From positions 1 to 38,844 of the forward strand of contig CANQLH010000020.1 in NCBI GenBank assembly GCA_947624655.1: 38,844 nt of DNA. Direction: 5' to 3'. The position numbers and the translations under genes were made by a program. The notes under the pieces are model-generated. The model made no database searches. It was not told the origin of the DNA and saw only the letters and a program-made list of their open reading frames with translations. This DNA is from an uncultured Clostridia bacterium. Its GTDB lineage: Bacteria > Bacillota > Clostridia > TANB77 > CAG-508. Shown in pieces: positions 27,840 to 35,834 of the stretch. Position 1 is the stretch's first letter; each line of letters begins with the position of its first letter.

Positions 27840-28394
27840 ATGATACAAATAGTAAAAAAGATATTAAAAATTACACTAATAATAACTATAATTATAATAT
27901 TTATATACAGCATATATAATTTTATTTTACAAAGTGTATATCCAAAAAAGTTTTCAGAATATGTTTCTACATATTCTGAAAAATATGATATTGAAGAAGC
28001 TTGGATTTATGCCTTGATAAAGGCAGAAAGCAACTTTGAAGCACAAATTGTTTCACAAAGTGGAGCAATTGGTCTTATGCAAGTAATGGAAAAGACTGCA
28101 TCAGAAGTTGCAGATAATATTGGAATGGAAACAATAGATTTAACAGACCCAAATTGTAATATAGAAATAGGAACAAAATATTTTTCAACTCTTATAAAAT
28201 ATTACAAGGATAACTATTATCTTGCTATCACAGCATATAATGCAGGAATAGGCACAGTTGAAAAATGGATAGATAGTGGTATAATTAGAGAAGATGGCTC
28301 TGATATTGAAAATATACCATATAAAGAAACTAATACATATGTAAGAAAGGTATTAAACAATTATAAAATATATAAAGAGTTAGAGAATAAGTAA
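27840..28394 (+). CDS. membrane-anchored lytic transglycosylase (SLT domain)
   Basis: A 184-residue protein with an N-terminal membrane anchor (about residues 8-30) and a soluble SLT domain. The catalytic glutamate lies in IYALIKAESNFEAQIVS, followed by SGAIGLMQVMEKTA, IEIGTKYFSTLIKYY and ITAYNAGIGTVEKW, the four hallmark motifs of soluble-lytic-transglycosylase-type enzymes. It would cleave peptidoglycan glycan strands outside the membrane. GGAGGG precedes the ATG. The gene lies 39 bp after polA. Confidence 0.93.
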   Translation: MIQIVKKILKITLIITIIIIFIYSIYNFILQSVYPKKFSEYVSTYSEKYDIEEAWIYALIKAESNFEAQIVSQSGAIGLMQVMEKTASEVADNIGMETIDLTDPNCNIEIGTKYFSTLIKYYKDNYYLAITAYNAGIGTVEKWIDSGIIREDGSDIENIPYKETNTYVRKVLNNYKIYKELENK

Positions 28395-28426
28395 AATTTA
28401 TTTGCAAAGTCAAAATGGAGGATATA

Positions 28427-28997
28427 ATGAATATAAATATAGAAGATGTAAAGAAAGATTTAAAAGAAATGCTTTCTGAGAAAAGATATAATCACTCAGT
28501 AGGAACAATGAAGATGGCTCGGGCAGCTTGCAAAAGTTTATGGAGAAGATGAAGAAAAAGCAGAATTTACAGGCTTAATTCACGATATAGCAAAAGAAAT
28601 GAGCAAGGACAAGATGGAAGAGTACATAGAAAAATATAATATAAATATAGATGAAATAGAAAAAAAACAATTAGGGCTTCTTCATGCAAAACTTGGGGCA
28701 TATGTAGCTAAAGAAAAATATAATGCAAATGAAGAAATACAGCAAGCTATTGCTTATCATACCACGGGAAACAAAAATATGGATACATTTGCTAAAATAA
28801 TTTATGTTGCAGATAAAATAGAAGAAAATAGAACTTATGAAGGAGTAGTAGAATTAAGAAAAATGGCAATGGAGGACTTAGATAGTGCTATTCTTTTCAT
28901 TGTAGACTTTGTAATTCAAAAATCAATCAAGAATAAGGGATTAATACATCCTAATACGGTTGAATTAAGAAACAGCTTGTTAGCAAAGGTAACATAA
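28427..28997 (+). CDS. yqeK: YqeK-type HD-domain Ap4A hydrolase, with one CGGN +1 site
   Basis: A 189-residue HD phosphohydrolase over two frames. The first frame gives 31 residues ending VGTMKMA and holds the first metal-binding His (RYNHSVGT). The break is at C28520 (GCT-CGGG), the only site with G as fourth base; skipping it gives GQLAKVYGEDEEKA. The rest carries LIHDIAKE (HD), LLHAKLGA, AYHTTG and ADKIEENR, the YqeK pattern. YqeK enzymes hydrolyse diadenosine tetraphosphate symmetrically. GGAGGATATA precedes the ATG. Frame 0 alone would lack the HD motif, and the downstream frame alone would lack the first His. Confidence 0.93.
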
Positions 28998-29055
28998 TTG
29001 ACATATAAAGTTAATCTATAATATAATAAATGATATAAATAAGGAGAAGGTGTAT

Positions 29056-29851
29056 ATGGAAAAATATTTAGCAATGCTAAAAAAAGAAAATTTGACAAGA
29101 GAAGAATTTTTACCAGAATGGAAACGCTTTAAGGAAGATTTGAATACAGGAAAGGTAAGAACTGCATATCAAGAAGAAGATGGAAAGTGGAAAGTTAATA
29201 CGTGGGTAAAGCAATTTATACTTCTTGGATTTAAGTTTGGAGAGATAATTCAATTTGAAGATGGAGCAATAGATAAAGATACTTTAGGAGAAAGAAAAAT
29301 ATTATTATCTGAGAAAGTAAGAAAAGTTTCTAATACAGTTTCAGTAAGAGATGGTGTTTATTTAGGTAAAGGGGTTACATTTATGCCACCAAGTTATGCA
29401 AATATTGGTGCATATATAGATGATGGCTCAATGGTAGATTCGTTAGCTTTGGTTGGCTCGTGTGCACAAATTGGCAAAAATGTACATATTGGAGCTGGAG
29501 CAATTATTGGAGGTGTGTTAGAGCCTGTTGGAGCATATCCAGTAATTGTAGAAGACCGGTGCTTTTATTGGCGCAGGTTCTGTAATTACCGAAGGAACAA
29601 CAGTAAAAAAAGGAGCAGTAATAGGAGCAGGAGTTACAATAACAGGAAGTACACCAGTATATGATAATGTTAATGGTGTAGTAATTACACCAAATGAAAA
29701 TTCTGTAATTGTTATTCCAGAGGGAGCAGTAGTTATACCTGGAACAAGAGATGTTAATACGTCTATTTCTGGCGTTAAGCTTTCAAAGTCTGTGCCAATT
29801 ATTATTAAATATGGAAGTAAAGTAGAATTAGAAGATTTATTACGCCCATAA
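29056..29851 (+). CDS. dapD: tetrahydrodipicolinate N-succinyltransferase DapD, with one CGGN +1 site
   Basis: A 264-residue left-handed beta-helix acyltransferase. The N-terminal domain contains KVRTAYQEEDGKWKVNTWVK, typical of DapD. The hexapeptide core includes YANIGAYIDDGSMVDSLALV, SCAQIGKNVHIGAGAIIGG and LEPVGAYPVIVED. The break is at C29557 (GAC-CGGT); skipping it gives GAFIGAGSVITEG, which continues the beta helix. The enzyme acylates tetrahydrodipicolinate in lysine and diaminopimelate synthesis. AAGGAGAAGG precedes ATG 29056, 6 bp after an in-frame GTG. First gene of a probable three-gene operon. Confidence 0.93.
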
Positions 29852-29875
29852 AAATTAAATGGAAAGAGGCATATT

Positions 29876-31090
29876 ATGGCTAGTGTAAATGAACATTTTT
29901 TAGAATTAGAGAATGACTATTTATTTTATACAATATCTACTAAAACAAATGAATACAAGAAGAAAAATCCTGAAAAAAAAGTAATAAATTTAGGGATAGG
30001 AGATGTTTCTCTTCCATTAGTACCAACAGTAATAAAAGCACTTCATAATGTAACTGATGAAATGTCAAAAAAGGAGACATTTAGAGGTTATGGCTTAGTT
30101 CAAGGGTATGACTTTTTGATTGAAAAGATACTAGAGGTAGAGTATAGAAAAAGAGGAGTTTATCTTGATAAAGATGAAGTATTTATTTCTGCTGGTTCTA
30201 AAGGAGATTTAGCAGGAATAGCAGAGCTATTATCTTTAAATAATAAAGTTGCAATTACTGACCCTGTGTATCCTGCATATAGAGATACAAATATAATGCT
30301 AGGAAGAAATGATATAGTATATCTTAAGGCAACAGAAGAAAATAATTTTGTACCTGGTATGCCTAAGGAGCATGTTGATATTATATATTTGTGTTCTCCA
30401 AATAATCCTACTGGAGCAGTATTAAATAAAGAACAATTAAAACAATGGGTGGAATATGCAAAAGTAAATAAATCAATAATTTTGTATGACTCTGTATATG
30501 AAGCGTTTATTTCTGAAGAAAATATACCACACAGTATATATGAAATAGAGGGAGCAATGGATGTTGCAATAGAGTTTAGAAGTTTTTCAAAACTTGCAGG
30601 TTTTACAGGAGTTAGAAGTTCATTTGTAGTAGTACCAAAAGGTGTTAAGGCATATACATCTGATAATAAAGAAGTAGAATTGAATAACTTATGGAGGAGG
30701 AGACAGAGTACAAAGTTTGGAGCTGCATCATACATAACACAAAGAGCTTCAGAAGCCGTATATTCGCTCGAGGGACAAAAAGAAATAAAGGAAAATATCA
30801 AGTTCTATCAGGATAATGCTAGATATATGAAGGAAGAATTAGAAAAAGTAGGATTTGCCGTATATGGTGGATTAAATTCTCCATATCTTTGGGTTAAAAC
30901 TCCAAATAATATGAAATCTTGGGAGCTGTTTGATATATTATTAAATAAAACAGCTGTTGTTGTAACACCAGGTGTTGGATTTGGAGAATGTGGAGAAGGC
31001 TATGTAAGGATAACTGCATTTGGAAGTAAAGAAGACACAAAGGAAGCTGTAACTAGAATAAAAAAGTTATTTAGCAAGGGAGAAGTTTAA
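29876..31090 (+). CDS. dapL: DapL-like diaminopimelate aminotransferase
   Basis: A fold-type I PLP aminotransferase of 404 residues. NLGIGDVSLPLVPTVIKAL, ETFRGYGLVQGYDFL, DPVYPAYRDTN, CSPNNPTGAVL and the PLP lysine in RSFSKLAGFTGVR match LL-diaminopimelate aminotransferases. DapL converts tetrahydrodipicolinate directly to LL-DAP without acylation. Its place between dapD and an M20 deacylase suggests instead, or in addition, that it acts on the N-acyl keto intermediate. It reads straight through with no CGG codon. A weak GAAAGAGG site precedes the ATG. Confidence 0.87.
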   Translation: MASVNEHFLELENDYLFYTISTKTNEYKKKNPEKKVINLGIGDVSLPLVPTVIKALHNVTDEMSKKETFRGYGLVQGYDFLIEKILEVEYRKRGVYLDKDEVFISAGSKGDLAGIAELLSLNNKVAITDPVYPAYRDTNIMLGRNDIVYLKATEENNFVPGMPKEHVDIIYLCSPNNPTGAVLNKEQLKQWVEYAKVNKSIILYDSVYEAFISEENIPHSIYEIEGAMDVAIEFRSFSKLAGFTGVRSSFVVVPKGVKAYTSDNKEVELNNLWRRRQSTKFGAASYITQRASEAVYSLEGQKEIKENIKFYQDNARYMKEELEKVGFAVYGGLNSPYLWVKTPNNMKSWELFDILLNKTAVVVTPGVGFGECGEGYVRITAFGSKEDTKEAVTRIKKLFSKGEV

Positions 31091-31096
31091 AGTATA

Positions 31097-32228
31097 ATGA
31101 AAATTGAAGAAATGGTAAAATCTTTAGAAACGCAAATGAGAAAAGATAAAGATTATTTTTGGAATAATCCAGAACAACGGACTTAAAGAAGTTAAGACTT
31201 CTAAATATATTAAAGAAAGATTATCTCAAATGGGCTATACTGACATAAATACAAATGTATATGCAACAGGAATAATTGCAAGTTTAAAAGGTAAAATGGA
31301 TGGCCCATGCGTATTATTTAGGAGCGATATTGATGCAGTTGTAATGGATGATGAAGGAGGGGTAAAACATACCTGTGGGCATGATGCACATATGACTATA
31401 CTTCTTTCGCTTGCTGAGTTATTAATTAAAAATAAAGATAAAATAAAAGGAACTGTAAAGCTTTTATTCCAGCCTGATGAAGAGGGAGAAGGCGGAGCAG
31501 ATAAAATGATAAAAAATGGTGCTTTAGATAATCCAAAGGTGGATAAGGCTTTTGCAATACATGTTTGGAGCGAGTTAAAGGAAGATACAGTTGGAATAAA
31601 AAAAGGTGCTGTAATGGCATCAACTGATCCTTTTGAAATAACTGTGTATGGAAAAGGCGGACATGCTGCTATGCCTGAAAAATGCGTAGATACAATTTAT
31701 ATTGCAAATACAATAGGTAAAAAGATAAAAGAGATGGCAAATATTGATACTGATTTAGACAATAAAGTTGTTTTAGGAATAACGGCTTTGTCAGGTGGTA
31801 AGACCAATAATGTAATACCAGATAAAGTTTATTTAAAGGGTATTTTTAGAACTTTTAATAATGAATTAAGAGCGAAGACTAAAGAAAATTTGTGTAATCT
31901 GGTAGAAGAAACAGCTAAAGCTATGGGAGGTAAAGCTGAAATAAAGTTTATCGGAAATTATCCTGCTACGATAAATTCAAATGAAGAGGCTGAGGTAATA
32001 GAAGAAATTGCAACAAATGTTGTTCAAAATATAGATAAAAATTATGAGACTATGTGCTCAGAGGATTTTTCGTATTTTCTACAAAAAGTTCCGGGAGCGA
32101 TGATTTTAGTTGGATGCCAAAGGGATGAGTATTATCCTCAACATAGTGAGAATTTTACAGTGGGGATTAAGCCGATTTTAATTGGTACGCAGATTTTTTA
32201 TGATATTGTGAAAAGGTATTTGATGTAA
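31097..32228 (+). CDS. M20-family amidohydrolase (DapE-like or N-acyl-DAP deacylase), with one CGGN +1 site
   Basis: A 376-residue M20 dipeptidase-fold enzyme. The first frame gives 27 residues ending FWNNPEQ; the break is at C31178 (CAA-CGGA), and skipping it gives GLKEVKTSKYI. Metal-site motifs are HTCGHDAHM and FQPDEEGEGGADKMI, then HVWSE and a dimerisation lid starting DPFEITVYGKGGHAAMPE. The C-terminal metal ligand lies in PQHSENF. Gene order dapD, aminotransferase, M20 suggests removal of the acyl group from N-acyl-LL-DAP. It begins 7 bp after the aminotransferase gene. General amino-acid amidohydrolase activity is an alternative. Confidence 0.87.
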
Positions 32229-32339
32229 GATGGGATTTGTAGGAGTATTGGCTTGAGTCTTTTTGGTGAGGGTTAAACTTCGAGAATGTATATAAATTTT
32301 CTTAAAAGTCGTTTTGTCATTGGCTTTTCAAGTGCTACG

Positions 32340-32489
32340 CAAGGATGAAATATATTTTATTTTTATCGTAACCTTGGTGTCGCAATCTACAAAAGCAAGT
32401 TTAAATGTAGATTGCTCCATTCGCCCTTCGCTAACGCTCCGGTTGGTCGCTTACGCGGTTACTCAAAAATAAAATATATTTATCCTTGC
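32340..32489. repeat. MITE-like hairpin element, copy 2
   Basis: Terminal inverted repeats of about 32 bp, beginning CAAGGAT and ending ATCCTTG, with AAATATATTTTATTTTT arms. The core holds TTGGTGTCGCAAT, ATTGCTCCATTCGC and TCCGGTTGGTCGCTTACGC, the reverse complement of the core at 15286-15430. It interrupts a copy of another hairpin element whose left arm remains at 32288-32323. Confidence 0.7.
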
Positions 32490-32539
32490 TGAATAGAGGA
32501 AGAGAAAGATAAACCAAAAAACAATTGCAAAATTAATTT

Positions 32540-32763
32540 TAGTAGTAAAATGAAAAAGAAAAATTGTCGAATTGTTTTAGTTGACAAACAGAGAAAAAGA
32601 TTATATAAAATAAGTAATGCAAGTAATTAAGCAGATTTTGCTTAGAACGATGCATTACTTATTTTTATTTATTTAAACTTACACCTTAAGGAAAGACAGA
32701 ATAAGTCTATTGGGAAATCCCCAAGTTAAAATCATATTCAAAAAACTAAAAAAGGAAGGAGAA
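32540..32763 (+). repeat. Rpn-associated leader repeat, copy 1, with stem-loop
   Basis: It contains AAGTAATG (32612-32619) paired with CATTACTT (32653-32660), nested TAAGCA/TTGCTTA, then ATTTTTATTT. After it comes a segment with GGGAAATCCCC and AAAAAGGAAGGAGAA. The same arrangement precedes the second Rpn copy at 37330-37566, and the stem-loop alone recurs at 33431-33490. Confidence 0.75.
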
Positions 32764-33370
32764 ATGCCTATGGCAAAAAGCAATTCAATGGTTCCCACAA
32801 ATTTATGAAAAATTAAATAAGACAATAGTAATACTAATAGCAGATTTTGAATTGGATAGTATAAAAGAGATAGAAAAATATCATACAAAATGGCAAATAC
32901 GAGAAGAAGAATATGGAAAAATAGTCTTGACATCCGTATTAGAAATACATATAATAGAATTATCAAAGTTAATGAATAGGTTAAAAAATAAAGACATAGA
33001 TGAAAAAGACAAAGTAATGTTATGGTCTTTATTTATAAAAAATCCAGATAAGATTGGAGAAAGTGCCATGAGTGAGAATGAAGATATAAAGAGAGCAAAG
33101 GAAGAATTAGAGAAGATAAAACAGAATAAAAGGGAGAGATATTTAGCAGAATTACGCGATAAGCATATAAGAGATACAAAAGCAGTAGAAAAGTATGGAT
33201 ATAAGAAAGGCATAGAAACTGGACTAGAGATGGGGAAAATTAATGGAATAAATGAAAATAAAAAATCTGTTGTCATAAATATGCACAAAGAAAAAATAGA
33301 CATAGATACAATATGCAAAGTAGTAGAACTAAGCAAAGGAGAGGTTAAAAAGATAATAGAAGAATTATAG
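32764..33370 (+). pseudogene. Rpn-family PD-(D/E)XK nuclease gene with internal deletion
   Basis: The first 13 codons (MPMAKSNSMVPTN) match the copy at 37567; then the catalytic domain is deleted and a different frame gives YEKLNKTIVILIADFEL, KEIEKYHTKWQIREEEYG and the helical C-terminus with EKYGYKKGIETGLEMGK, typical of Rpn/PDDEXK-transposase C-termini. The active-site D and ExQ motif are absent. About 190 residues of the C-terminal half stay open, beginning near 32800, so a truncated product is possible but not a nuclease. Confidence 0.8.
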
Positions 33371-33716
33371 GAACAATAAAATTGTTTGAATTGTTTTGAG
33401 TGAAAAACACGGAAAAAGATTATAAAAAATAAGTAATGCAAGTGATTAAGTAAATTTTGCTTAAAATACTTACATTACTTATTTTTATATTTATATGTTA
33501 TTTTTATTTAAACCTACATCTTAAGGCATAATTTTAATTTATGAAAATAATGTTGTGTTTTAATAAAATATGTAGTATATTGTATATATCGATAAGCTAA
33601 TTTATAAATAAATGATTGATAAGGTGCTAAAAACGGGAAAAGTTAAACATTTGATAAAATAAAAGCTGTTTTTTAGTTTTTTAATTATTAAATATATATT
33701 TTTTAGGGGATAAGAA
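33371..33716. other. intergenic region with one stem-loop repeat and the promoter of the next operon
   Basis: No gene. The left part repeats the Rpn-associated stem-loop (33431-33490). The rest is very AT-rich. AGGGGATAAG lies just before the next start codon. Confidence 0.55.
33431..33490. repeat. Rpn-associated stem-loop, copy 2
   Basis: AAGTAATG (33431-33438) pairs with CATTACTT (33473-33480), then ATTTTTAT. It follows the broken Rpn gene and could act as its terminator. Confidence 0.7.
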
Positions 33717-34547
33717 ATGATAATAAAAGTTGAAAAAACAAGAGAAAAGTTAAAAAATCAATTTAAAATTAAAGTGAATGGTGAATTAAAATATCTAGCA
33801 TGTACACCTGGGACAGATATAGAAATTTCATCAGATATTGATAAAATGAAAAAATGTGTAATTACTAAAAAAGATGAAACTGTTTGTTATGTAACTCATT
33901 ATAGTGGTATAGAAAATTTTTCTAATACAGCAATTCCAATGAAATGGGCATTTACTGGAGAACAAAAAAGCCACATTTTTGAAATATTGGATGATAAAAA
34001 TAATAATTGTGGAAAATTTTATAAGTTAACCAATGGTTTTCTTGATACAAAATATGTAATTGAATATGGTAATTATACATTGAAAAACTATGATATATCT
34101 GTTGGTAAAACTCGAAATATATCAATATATAAAGATGACTTTCAAATTGCTGAAATTTTACAACCTTTAAGAGTAAGAGGTACTTCAGACTATTATTATT
34201 TATTTTTACTTGATGAATATAGCGAATTAGAAACTATCCTATCATTTTTTACTGTATTTTTTGACTATCAAAATTATTCTAATACAGGAATGTTTTCGAG
34301 TTATGATGAAGAAGCAAAGACAGGCTATACATACGATAAAAATAATAAATTTTATGATAAAAATTGGATAGCAAATAACTTTAACAAAGATGAAGTGAAT
34401 TTAATTAATAATCAAATGGCGGAAGAAAGAAAAGAGATTAATAATAGATTAAATAAAGAAGCAAAATATATAAGTTTATTTATTGCTTTAGGATGTTTAA
34501 TAGTATTTATTGTCTTTGGAATATTGTATTATATTTATTATGGATAA
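33717..34547 (+). CDS. unknown 276-aa protein with C-terminal membrane anchor
   Basis: A beta-rich soluble domain (about 1-190), possibly tubby/LURP-like from its pattern of short strands with repeated YxI and FEI motifs, although I cannot confirm this. Then come an acidic linker and a C-terminal hydrophobic helix (about 250-273, ISLFIALGCLIVFIVFGIL). This is a tail-anchored layout with the bulk on the cytoplasmic side. The start is supported by AGGGGATAAGAA. The next gene begins 12 bp after its stop, with an unusually strong ribosome binding site, so they form an operon. Confidence 0.7.
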   Translation: MIIKVEKTREKLKNQFKIKVNGELKYLACTPGTDIEISSDIDKMKKCVITKKDETVCYVTHYSGIENFSNTAIPMKWAFTGEQKSHIFEILDDKNNNCGKFYKLTNGFLDTKYVIEYGNYTLKNYDISVGKTRNISIYKDDFQIAEILQPLRVRGTSDYYYLFLLDEYSELETILSFFTVFFDYQNYSNTGMFSSYDEEAKTGYTYDKNNKFYDKNWIANNFNKDEVNLINNQMAEERKEINNRLNKEAKYISLFIALGCLIVFIVFGILYYIYYG

Positions 34548-34559
34548 GGAGGTGATTTT

Positions 34560-35015
34560 GTGAGTAAAACTTTTAAAATAGTACTAGTTTGTATAGCTTG
34601 TATATTTGTATTAGGTCTTTTAGGAGGTATAATTGCATTTGTTTTTACAGGAAATACTGCTAATGCTGATGAATATAAGCTCGGAAGTGATACAATCAAA
34701 TCAATAAAAGCAGTAGTAGAAAAAAGGCAAGTAACTTCTGTGTCTACAGAAATAAAAAATGGAGTTTCAACGAAAGAAATAGAATATAAGTCAAATAATG
34801 TACAAGATGATTTGATGAAATATGTTCAATATCTAAGAAATGATGGTGGTTTTAGCCTAACTAAAGAGATGAATTTATATGAAAGTCCATCATCAGTAGA
34901 ATTATGCAAAGAATCTAATGATACAGGAAAAATAATAATGATGACAATAGATTATAATTCATTTGGATATACAATTACTATCCGAAAAGGTGAAGGAACT
35001 TTAACTATGTATTAA
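34560..35015 (+). CDS. unknown exported or membrane-anchored 151-aa protein
   Basis: An N-terminal hydrophobic helix (about 6-31) follows a short basic start, then a soluble domain of about 120 residues with no cysteine motif and a beta-rich end (MMTIDYNSFGYTITIRKG). It starts with GTG, fixed by a perfect AAGGAGGTGA site (34546-34555). It may be a signal-anchored extracytoplasmic partner of the tail-anchored protein upstream. Not recognised. Confidence 0.7.
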   Translation: MSKTFKIVLVCIACIFVLGLLGGIIAFVFTGNTANADEYKLGSDTIKSIKAVVEKRQVTSVSTEIKNGVSTKEIEYKSNNVQDDLMKYVQYLRNDGGFSLTKEMNLYESPSSVELCKESNDTGKIIMMTIDYNSFGYTITIRKGEGTLTMY

Positions 35016-35034
35016 AATTTATAAGATAAATTAT

Positions 35035-35079
35035 AAATAGAGTCCACATATTAATTTATAAGGACTCTATTTATTTTTA
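35035..35079 (+). terminator. rho-independent terminator
   Basis: AAATAGAGTCC (35035-35045) pairs perfectly with GGACTCTATTT (35062-35072), followed by ATTTTTAT. Confidence 0.93.
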
Positions 35080-35241
35080 TGTATCTAGTAATTCTTTTAC
35101 TAATTTTTTAGTATTTTATTTAAATTGCAATATAGTTGTAACAAAAATGTAATAAAACTGTAATAAAAAATACGTTGCAAAGAAGAATTTAAAATGTTAA
35201 AATAAAAAAGTAAAAATTATTTTAAAAAGGTGAGAAAAAAT

Positions 35242-35331
35242 ATGAAGGTAAACGAAACAAAGCTTGAAAGCCTTGAGGCTGTACACACACACACACACAC
35301 ACACACACGGATAGTGCTAGTGGATATTTAG
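35242..35331 (+). CDS. small ORF interrupted by an (AC)13 tract
   Basis: AAAGGTGAG precedes ATG 35242. The frame reads MKVNETKLESLEAV then alternating His-Thr encoded by the dinucleotide tract, and ends soon after at 35331 if CGG is read as Arg. If the CGGA at 35308 is read as a quadruplet, the frame ends at the TAG at 35312. With one AC unit fewer it would continue as DSASGYLVRKKFEYVNKTQEK to a stop at 35384. A good terminator follows at 35358-35413, so the region is probably transcribed. The product is unknown. Confidence 0.45.
   Translation: MKVNETKLESLEAVHTHTHTHTRIVLVDI
35283..35308. repeat. (AC)13 microsatellite
   Basis: Thirteen uninterrupted AC units inside the small ORF. Tracts this long are uncommon in bacteria, and such tracts in coding sequence are prone to slip by 2 bp, which would switch frames here. 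Confidence 0.95.
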
Positions 35332-35357
35332 TGCGCAAAAAATTTGAATATGTAAAT

Positions 35358-35413
35358 AAGACACAGGAAAAATGTATTTGTTGATACAGGTATATTTTTG
35401 ATGTGTCTTTTTT
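35358..35413 (+). terminator. terminator-like hairpin after the small ORF
   Basis: AAGACAC (35358-35364) pairs with GTGTCTT (35403-35409), with inner AAAAAT/ATTTTT pairing, followed by TTTT. Confidence 0.7.
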
Positions 35414-35430
35414 GGTGTAGCTAAATTATC

Positions 35431-35606
35431 AAATTGTATATAAATTTTCTTAAAAGTCGTTTTGTCATTGGTTTTTTCGCAGAAATTCTAAAAATCCTTG
35501 TGCGGCACCCTTCCACGCATAGCGTGAACGCTTTCCACCAAGTCTTTTAAGAATTTCTAGCTCAAAACACTCCAGCACGACTTTTGTGAAAATTTATATA
35601 CAATTT
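35431..35606. repeat. large hairpin element, about 176 bp
   Basis: Terminal arms AAATTGTATATAAATTTT and AAAATTTATATACAATTT, extended by AAAGTCGT/ACGACTTT, plus a nested AGAAATTCT/AGAATTTCT pair around a GC-richer centre. The left arm recurs at 32288-32323. No ORF inside; looks like a non-autonomous mobile repeat or a large structured RNA. Confidence 0.65.
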
Positions 35607-35834
35607 CGAACAAAAATTGCATAAAGGATAAAAATTTGTATACATCTCAATCTAAAGAAGAGATAATGTGTAAGCAGTTACTCAAAAAATAAAATATATT
35701 TATCCTTGCTGAATAGAGCAAGAGGAAAAAACAAAAGATATTAGTGGAAGAAAAAGTTTTATATAAAAAGCACCAAAAAATAATTGCAAAAGATAAACAT
35801 TAATGATAAAATGAAAAGGAAGGAGAAAGAAGAT

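Larger units (their letters stand above)
32229..32763. other. intergenic region packed with dispersed repeats
   Basis: No intact gene. In order: a lone left arm of the 35431-35606 hairpin element (32288-32323), the MITE-like element (32340-32489), and the Rpn-associated leader with its hairpin (about 32540-32763). Confidence 0.7.
35080..35834. other. intergenic region with a microsatellite ORF and large hairpin elements
   Basis: It contains the small ORF at 35242 and its terminator, the hairpin element at 35431-35606, and a partial copy (35677-35730) of the right end of the 32340-32489 element. The last 50 bp carry the AAGGAGA site of the next gene. Confidence 0.65.
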
